DNA of 64,000 nucleotides from Chryseobacterium limigenitum (GTDB lineage Bacteria; Bacteroidota; Bacteroidia; Flavobacteriales; Weeksellaceae): contig NZ_FPKW01000018.1 of assembly GCF_900114875.1 (NCBI RefSeq), positions 1 through 64,000 of the forward strand, given 5' to 3'. The first letter of the stretch is position 1. Every line of letters starts with the position of its first letter. The position numbers and the translations under genes are program-made. This document shows positions 58,768 to 64,000 of this stretch, in pieces. Below the pieces are notes generated by a model, which was not told the DNA's origin, ran no database searches, and was given only the letters and a program-made list of their open reading frames with translations.

Positions 58768-60309
58768 TTAATCTAGATCTGGTTTTTCTAAAGGCTGCTG
58801 TTCAGCTTTAAAAGTTTCTCCAAAACCTCCGTTTTGAAGTTTAGAGTTTCTTTTACTGTATAGGAAATAAATAATGAAACCGATAATTAACCAAGCAAAA
58901 GAATATAGTTTAGCTTCTTTACTTAAGTTAAAAATCAAATAAACATTAATTAAAATACCTAAACAAGCGATCAAAGGTAAAGCCGGAACTTTGAAATTTC
59001 TCTGTAAATTAGGTTCTTTTACCCTCAATACCCAAACGGCAACACAAACCATCGTGAATGCGAATAAAGTCCCGAAACTTGTCATGTGAGCAAGGTCATT
59101 AATTGGTGTTAAAGAAGCAACAACAGAAATTACACCTCCCAAAATAATAAGGTTTTTCGTTGGAACCCCAGTTTTAGGGTTTACTTTTGAGAAAGTAGCA
59201 GGGATAAGACCATCTTTAGACATTCCCAAGAAAATTCTTGACTGTCCCATGATCATTACCATTAATACTGAAATCAAACCAACTGTCGCTGCAATCGTAA
59301 TGATGTAACCAGCCCAAGCATATCCGGCAATATCAAATGCGTAAGCTACAGGAGCTTTGATAGCATCAGGATATTTACCAAGTGGATTGAAATCTGTATA
59401 ATGCATCATTCCCGTTAAAACAAGAGATACTAATATGTATAAAAGTGTACAGATAATTAATGAAGTAATAATAGCAAAAGGAACGTCCTTTTTAGGATTA
59501 ATCGCTTCTCCGGCTTGTGTGGAAACTGCGTCAAATCCTACATACGCAAAGAAAATAGCAGATGCTCCCGCCACTACTCCGCCTATACCGTATGCAGAAT
59601 GCGAGACCCCGCCTTCCGTAATAGTTGTAGCTTCAGGGATGAAAGGAATCCAGTTTTTAAAAGGATCAGCTGAACCGAAAATAATAAATGCTCCAGCAAC
59701 AATTACAAAAATGATAGCCGAAACTTTAAGGATAACGATAAAGTTGTTTGCTTTTGCCGCTCCTTTTGTTCCTCTAACTAAAATAGAAATTACAAATAAA
59801 ACGATAAAAAATGCCGGTAAATTCATTGAGAAACCTGAGTTTCCTGCCGCCCAATACGTTTGTGGATCAGTTGTAAGCCAAGCTGGCAAATGTAACCCAA
59901 ACATCTTGAGAAGTTTTGCGAAATATCCCGACCAGGATACTGCAACTGTCATTGATCCCATTGCGTATTCAAGAATCAGTCCCCAACCAATGATCCAGGC
60001 GAAGATCTCTCCTACTGTTCCATAAGCATAAGCGTAAGCCGAACCTTCTACAGGAAGTATCGATGCAAATTCTGCATAACACAAAGCTGCAAATACACAG
60101 GCAATTCCTGCGATCACAAATGACAAAGCCAATGCAGGACCTGCATTATAATAAGCTCCTGTTCCCGTCAATACAAAAATTCCTCCTCCGATAATTGCTC
60201 CGATTCCAATAGCAGTAAGGCTCCATTTTCCAAGAACGCGTTTCAGCTCACTCTTTTTGATATCAGCTTCATAGGCGCTCATCGGTTTTTTAACCCAAAT
60301 TTTAGACAT
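58768..60309 (-). CDS. APC-family amino acid permease
   Basis: The 513-residue, 12-13-helix protein shows the APC opening GIGAIIGGGIFVLTGTGAYY, the conserved helix-2 ASILPVEGSAYAYAYGTVGE and FAYVGFDAVSTQAGEAINPK in helix 6. It resembles cationic amino acid transporters (CAT-like). Substrate is not determinable from the sequence alone. The start at 60309 is the only good ATG before a long polar stretch. Confidence 0.92.
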   Translation of the reverse strand: MSKIWVKKPMSAYEADIKKSELKRVLGKWSLTAIGIGAIIGGGIFVLTGTGAYYNAGPALALSFVIAGIACVFAALCYAEFASILPVEGSAYAYAYGTVGEIFAWIIGWGLILEYAMGSMTVAVSWSGYFAKLLKMFGLHLPAWLTTDPQTYWAAGNSGFSMNLPAFFIVLFVISILVRGTKGAAKANNFIVILKVSAIIFVIVAGAFIIFGSADPFKNWIPFIPEATTITEGGVSHSAYGIGGVVAGASAIFFAYVGFDAVSTQAGEAINPKKDVPFAIITSLIICTLLYILVSLVLTGMMHYTDFNPLGKYPDAIKAPVAYAFDIAGYAWAGYIITIAATVGLISVLMVMIMGQSRIFLGMSKDGLIPATFSKVNPKTGVPTKNLIILGGVISVVASLTPINDLAHMTSFGTLFAFTMVCVAVWVLRVKEPNLQRNFKVPALPLIACLGILINVYLIFNLSKEAKLYSFAWLIIGFIIYFLYSKRNSKLQNGGFGETFKAEQQPLEKPDLD

Positions 60310-60461
60310 ATTTTATTATTTATTAAAGATTTACGAAAATATAAAAAATTTAGAAATACTAACGTTTATTGACAAACTTTCGTCATTTATTTTAAATTTT
60401 AAAACTTAAAAACCTGATTCACATATAATTTAAGGCATTTTCAGGTGTCTGAATTTTTGTT

Positions 60462-60469
60462 TATTTTTG
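60462..60469 (+). promoter_or_regulatory. Putative -7 element of pnuC
   Basis: TATTTTTG matches TAnnTTTG and ends 5 bases before the ATG at 60475. No clear -33 is seen. The spacing implies leaderless translation if used. Confidence 0.4.
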
Positions 60470-60474
60470 ACCTC

Positions 60475-61152
60475 ATGAATTTATACGATCTTTTCGTAAA
60501 ACCGTATGAGAGCTATACTGATTTACAAATTCTGTTAGAAGCCAGCGGAACGGTCTTCGGGATTTTAAGTGTTTATTTTTCCATCAGGAAAAATATTTGG
60601 GTGTACCCTACCGGTATTGTTTCTACTTTGATTTATGTTTACATTCTTTTCAACTTCGGATTATTGGGAGATTGTATGATCAACGTTTATTATACCGCAA
60701 TGAGTGTTTACGGTTGGATTTTATGGGCTAAAAATTCTAAAGATCATATTCATGTTGATGTAACGTGGGCTACCAAAAAAGAATGGGTTTTTGCAATCTT
60801 CCTTTTCATAATAAGTCTGCTTTTAGTTACCATCATATATTATTATAAACCTTACATTGATAATAGGTTTTCAATGGAGGGTACCAACTTAGGTCTATAT
60901 TATCTTGACTGGGCAAATTGGCTGGATGTTATCACCACTTCAATATTTTTAGTCGGGATGTGGTTTATGGCCAAACAGCGCATTGAGAACTGGATTTTCT
61001 GGATCATCGGAGATTTTATTTGCATGCCGATGATGATTTTTAAGGGTCTCGGTATCACTTCGGTTCAATATTTGGTATTTACAATAATGGCGATCTTAGG
61101 ATACGTCAGTTGGAAAAAAAGTTTTAAAGAAAAAAGTACAATAAAGTCATGA
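60475..61152 (+). CDS. pnuC: Nicotinamide riboside transporter PnuC
   Basis: The 225-residue, seven-helix importer has IWVYPTGIVSTLIYVYILF, GLLGDCMINVYYTAMSVYGW and the family tryptophan cluster near YLDWANWLDVITT. Imported nicotinamide riboside is used for NAD synthesis. The ATG at 60475 is preferred to a GTG at 60445. It overlaps the next gene by 4 bases (ATGA). Confidence 0.93.
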   Translation: MNLYDLFVKPYESYTDLQILLEASGTVFGILSVYFSIRKNIWVYPTGIVSTLIYVYILFNFGLLGDCMINVYYTAMSVYGWILWAKNSKDHIHVDVTWATKKEWVFAIFLFIISLLLVTIIYYYKPYIDNRFSMEGTNLGLYYLDWANWLDVITTSIFLVGMWFMAKQRIENWIFWIIGDFICMPMMIFKGLGITSVQYLVFTIMAILGYVSWKKSFKEKSTIKS

Positions 61153-61826
61153 AAAATTTATTAAAAATAACATTAAGTATTTTCGCTATAGCAAGCTTAA
61201 CATCTTGTCTTGCTTATTCAGACGGATACACAGATAATGGATACGGAGATCCATATTATAACAATGGAAATTATTATGCTCCGCAAGGATATTATGGCGG
61301 AGGCGGATATTATGGTAACGACGGATATTATTACAGAAATGATATCAATTATTACTATGACAACGGCGCCCCATATTATTATGGAAGCAACCGAAGAAAA
61401 GTGTATGTAGAAAGAAGAAATACAACAACTACACAGAGACCTAATAACGGTTTCCCTACAAATTCCAATTCAAACAGAAATAATAACGGAAACGGATTTA
61501 GAAATAACGGGAATAACAACGGAGGTTTCAGAAACTCAAATTCCGGAAGTAATCAAAATAGCGGAGGTTTCAGAAATACTACACCACCGGCGAATAATGG
61601 CAATAACGGAGGATTTAGAAACAGTACGCCATCAAATAACAATAGTGGCGGATTCAGAAATCAGCAACAAACTACTCCCGCACCACAAAATAACAACAAT
61701 GGTGGATTTAGAAACGATAACAGCTCGTCAAACAGCAATAGCGGAGGATTTAGAAACAGTTCAGGCTCACAGAGCGCTCCACAAACCACAACTCCCACGA
61801 GATCAACCGGAGGCGGATTTAGATAA
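61149..61826 (+). CDS. Low-complexity lipoprotein with GGFRN repeats
   Basis: A 225-residue lipoprotein (Cys20 in IASLTSC). The first third is rich in Tyr/Gly (NGYGDPYYNNGNYY; GGGGYYGND), the rest in Asn/Ser, with seven GGFRN-type units (one of them NGFRN) and a terminal GGGFR. Both halves are predicted to be disordered. The function is unknown; surface exposure is likely. It overlaps pnuC by 4 bases and is followed by a terminator, so the two form a unit. Such tandem units may mutate by slippage. Confidence 0.75.
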   Translation: MKNLLKITLSIFAIASLTSCLAYSDGYTDNGYGDPYYNNGNYYAPQGYYGGGGYYGNDGYYYRNDINYYYDNGAPYYYGSNRRKVYVERRNTTTTQRPNNGFPTNSNSNRNNNGNGFRNNGNNNGGFRNSNSGSNQNSGGFRNTTPPANNGNNGGFRNSTPSNNNSGGFRNQQQTTPAPQNNNNGGFRNDNSSSNSNSGGFRNSSGSQSAPQTTTPTRSTGGGFR

Positions 61827-61842
61827 AACGATTATAAATAAG

Positions 61843-61872
61843 AAAACGGACAGCTAACACTGTTCGTTTTTT
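61843..61872 (+). terminator. Terminator of the pnuC unit
   Basis: AAAACGGACAG pairs with CTGTTCGTTTT (61860-61870, one wobble) around 6 bases and is followed by T's. It lies 16 bases beyond the stop. Confidence 0.85.
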
Positions 61873-61885
61873 GTTTTAAATATAG

Positions 61886-61893
61886 TAATTTTG
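61886..61893 (+). promoter_or_regulatory. Putative -7 element of dapF
   Basis: TAATTTTG matches TAnnTTTG 27 bases before the ATG at 61921. A TTTTTTG lies only 12 bases upstream, too near for a standard -33, so this is tentative. Confidence 0.45.
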
Positions 61894-61920
61894 CACGTTT
61901 ATATTTTAGACAAGAAAAGT

Positions 61921-62688
61921 ATGGAATTTTATAAATATCAAGGCACGGGAAATGATTTTGTAATGATCGACAATCGTGATCTGCAGTTTCCTAAAGAAAA
62001 AAATACGATCGAAAAATTGTGCGACAGACGTTTTGGAATCGGGGCTGACGGTCTTATTTTATTGGAAAATGAAGACGGTTATGATTTTAAAATGGTATAT
62101 TATAATTCTGACGGCGGAGAAAGCACAATGTGTGGAAACGGTGGAAGATGTCTTGTAGCCTTTGCTTTTTTCCTTGATATTTTTGAAGATAAATGCAAAT
62201 TCATCGCCATTGATGGTGATCATGAAGCTGAAATCCACAACGGGATCATTAAACTGAAAATGATTGATGTAGAAACTGTTTCCAGTGACGGAGAAGATGC
62301 CGTGATGAATACCGGCTCACCTCACTATGTAAAATATGTGGAAGACCTGGTAAATTACAATGTTTTTGCACAGGGAAATAGCATCAGAAACTCTGAAAAT
62401 TATAAAGAAAAAGGTATCAACGTAAATTTTGTTGAAAAAATTACCGATGATGAAATCTTTGTAAGAACCTATGAACGAGGCGTTGAGGACGAAACTTTCA
62501 GTTGCGGAACAGGAGTTACAGCTTCTGCTTTAACTTTTCTGCAAAAACATAATCTAATCTCTGTAAAAGTTAAAACTTTAGGCGGAAACCTTAAAGTGTA
62601 TGCTGAAAAAAACGGAGATTCTTTCCAGAACATTTGGTTAGAGGGTCCTGCAAAACAGGTCTTTAGAGGAAAAGTAGATCTTATTTAA
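61921..62688 (+). CDS. dapF: Diaminopimelate epimerase
   Basis: The 255-residue enzyme interconverts LL- and meso-diaminopimelate for lysine and peptidoglycan. The two catalytic cysteines are in MCGNGGRC (Cys71) and FSCGTGVTA (Cys195), and YQGTGNDFVMID opens the protein. The ATG at 61921 is preferred to an upstream start that adds ten residues lacking similarity. It is followed by mltG in the same direction, which fits a cell-wall theme. Confidence 0.96.
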   Translation: MEFYKYQGTGNDFVMIDNRDLQFPKEKNTIEKLCDRRFGIGADGLILLENEDGYDFKMVYYNSDGGESTMCGNGGRCLVAFAFFLDIFEDKCKFIAIDGDHEAEIHNGIIKLKMIDVETVSSDGEDAVMNTGSPHYVKYVEDLVNYNVFAQGNSIRNSENYKEKGINVNFVEKITDDEIFVRTYERGVEDETFSCGTGVTASALTFLQKHNLISVKVKTLGGNLKVYAEKNGDSFQNIWLEGPAKQVFRGKVDLI

Positions 62689-62719
62689 AAACAACAAAAA
62701 CTTTTAATCAATTTTAATA

Positions 62720-63745
62720 ATGAAAAAAGCTATTCTCATTATCATTCTGCTAATTATCGTAATTGCAGGATTTTTTGGTTTTAGATTTTATACTAAATAT
62801 TACGGAAACAACGTAGAAAAAGACGGATATGTTTTGATCCCTCATAATGCAAGTTTTAAACAGGTATTAGATTCTATTGCTCCATATATTAAAAATAAAG
62901 AATCTTTCGAAGATGTTGCAAAGGATAAAAATCTTGATAAATATTTAAAAGCAGGTCGTTACCACATCCAAAGCGGAACAGGAAACACCAACTTGGTAAA
63001 TATGATCAAAGCCGGAAATCAGACTGAGAATACATTTAGAATTGGTGATTTTGGAGATATTTATCAAATGGTTGGTAAAGTAACCAAGAAAACAGAACTG
63101 GATTCTTTACAATTTGTAAATGATTTTAATAAAATTGCCACAGAAAAAGGATATAATAATGCAGAAGATCTGAAAAAATATTTTTTCATTGATACTTATA
63201 ATTTTTTCTGGACGGTAACTCCAAAAGAGTTCTTTAATAAGTTTGACAGTCAGTACAACGAGTTTTGGAATAGCGAAAGAAAAGCTAAAGAACAACAATC
63301 CGGCTTAACAAGAGATCAGATTTATGCTTTGGCTTCCATCGTTTATAAAGAATCGGGAGGTAAGAAGGATGAAATGAAAACGATCTCAGGATTATATTTA
63401 AACCGTTACAGAAAAGGGATGAAATTACAATCTGACCCAACGGTAATTTATGCCATCAATAAGCAGACAAATTTTAAAGATCCAATAAAAAGAGTTTTCT
63501 ATAAACATTTAACAACCCCTTCTCCTTACAATACGTATGCTAATAAAGGAATTCCGCCGGGGCCAATTTGTATTGTAGATAAAAGCTCTGTTGATGCCGT
63601 TTTGAATGCGGAAAACAACAACTTTATCTTTATGTGTGCAGATCCTAAAAGATTTGGATATCACAAATTTACTGCGAGTGCAGAAGAGCACGCAATTAAT
63701 GCAAAAGCGTATCAGGATTGGCTGAATTCAAAAAATATAAAATAA
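62720..63745 (+). CDS. mltG: Endolytic transglycosylase MltG
   Basis: The 341-residue inner-membrane anchored enzyme (one N-terminal helix, about residues 3-24) cleaves nascent glycan strands and helps end their synthesis. The active-site region is LASIVYKES (Glu211), followed by ISGLYLNRYRKGMKLQSDPT and SPYNTYANKGIPPGPICI. Where E. coli has EKE, this one has YKE, keeping only the second Glu. It lies 31 bases after dapF. Confidence 0.93.
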   Translation: MKKAILIIILLIIVIAGFFGFRFYTKYYGNNVEKDGYVLIPHNASFKQVLDSIAPYIKNKESFEDVAKDKNLDKYLKAGRYHIQSGTGNTNLVNMIKAGNQTENTFRIGDFGDIYQMVGKVTKKTELDSLQFVNDFNKIATEKGYNNAEDLKKYFFIDTYNFFWTVTPKEFFNKFDSQYNEFWNSERKAKEQQSGLTRDQIYALASIVYKESGGKKDEMKTISGLYLNRYRKGMKLQSDPTVIYAINKQTNFKDPIKRVFYKHLTTPSPYNTYANKGIPPGPICIVDKSSVDAVLNAENNNFIFMCADPKRFGYHKFTASAEEHAINAKAYQDWLNSKNIK

Positions 63746-63912
63746 TAAATAAATTTAACTTTATTTTAACAATCTAATAATTAACATTTAGGTTAAAAAA
63801 ACGACATATATCTTATAAATAATAAAATAAACTTAATATCTTGAAATGTATTTAATTAACAATTTCATAATATTAAGAAAGATTTTTCACGATTTTACAC
63901 AAACAATACCTT

Positions 63913-64000
63913 ATGAATCAGACGGAAATTATCAATATTTTCACAAAAAGAACTTTAGGGCTTACTTTTGTACTCTCGGCGGCGGCGTTCGCCTTTGGAC
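63913..64000 (+). CDS. N-terminal fragment of an unrecognised exported or membrane protein (right edge)
   Basis: An ATG at 63913 opens a frame that runs off the window. The 29 visible residues (MNQTEIINIFTKRTLG ... LSAAAFAFG) end in a hydrophobic segment, so a signal peptide is likely. Too little is visible for a family. The 167 bases before it are AT-rich with no clear structure. Confidence 0.5.
   Translation, partial: MNQTEIINIFTKRTLGLTFVLSAAAFAFG

Noticed and set aside
59435-60025. 196-codon ORF opposite the APC permease
   Set aside because: It is an antisense shadow; the permease frame has full family motifs and this one has none.
61444-61826. CRISPR array in the repeated DNA of the GGFRN gene
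   Set aside because: The repeats are short, coding, unevenly spaced and degenerate; they encode an Asn/Gly-rich protein.

Overview
The window looks like a chromosomal segment of a low-GC Flavobacteriia bacterium, most likely Chryseobacterium or a close relative. This is inferred from several things: promoter -7 elements of the Bacteroidota type TAnnTTTG, starts without Shine-Dalgarno sequences, a T9SS-type C-terminal sorting domain, an N-acyl-ornithine transcarbamylase (argF') in place of an ordinary OTCase, and fused SecDF. No search was run. Most of the window is core metabolism; the accessory signal sits between genes, as many different palindromic and dispersed repeats.

Layout. 1-9.7 kb: remnant of a DDE-transposase IS, tRNA-Ser(TGA), crcB, trxB, holA with a divergent PD-(D/E)xK-like ORF, a possible flavo-1-like RNA before a dienelactone hydrolase, then cupin/GNAT/DUF2911/ogt and an AT-rich block of small secreted or lipoprotein genes. 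9.7-15.9 kb (minus strand): pyrB-carA-[RAYT]-carB, the first two steps of pyrimidine synthesis. It is preceded by a leader with a 22-codon ORF that stops just before a strong intrinsic terminator, which suggests translation-coupled attenuation. A REP-associated tyrosine transposase (RAYT) and arrays of small palindromes sit between carA and carB. 15.9-17 kb: an Lrp/AsnC regulator and a helix-hairpin-helix-like protein. 17-26.1 kb (minus strand): a complete arginine operon, GNAT-argG-argC-argD-argF'-argB-argE-argH. It is interrupted by REP-like units and two copies of a roughly 230-bp dispersed repeat. argF' has Val at the position that separates acetyl- from succinyl-ornithine enzymes, so the pathway may be succinylated.

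26.2-37.8 kb (plus strand): an InsA-like zinc-ribbon/HTH protein, then what looks like a short-chain carboxylate module: outer-membrane porin, MHS-type symporter with a large insertion, two small membrane proteins, an SLC5-STAC-histidine kinase fusion, a receiver-only response regulator, propionyl-CoA synthetase and acetyl-CoA synthetase. It resembles the CrbSR/acs acetate switch of Proteobacteria but has no DNA-binding output domain. 38-64 kb: housekeeping and envelope genes: rsh, nhaA, yihY, rlmH, trmL, PAP2, tatA, an SCO/YHYH lipoprotein cluster, a Tet-like MFS, secDF, a secreted PQQ-type dehydrogenase, hemN, an SGNH esterase, an APC permease, pnuC with a GGFRN-repeat lipoprotein, dapF, mltG and a truncated ORF at the right edge.

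The least ordinary observations are the pyr leader, the RAYT/palindrome system with size-conserved but sequence-variable hairpins, and the transporter-kinase/acyl-CoA-synthetase module.
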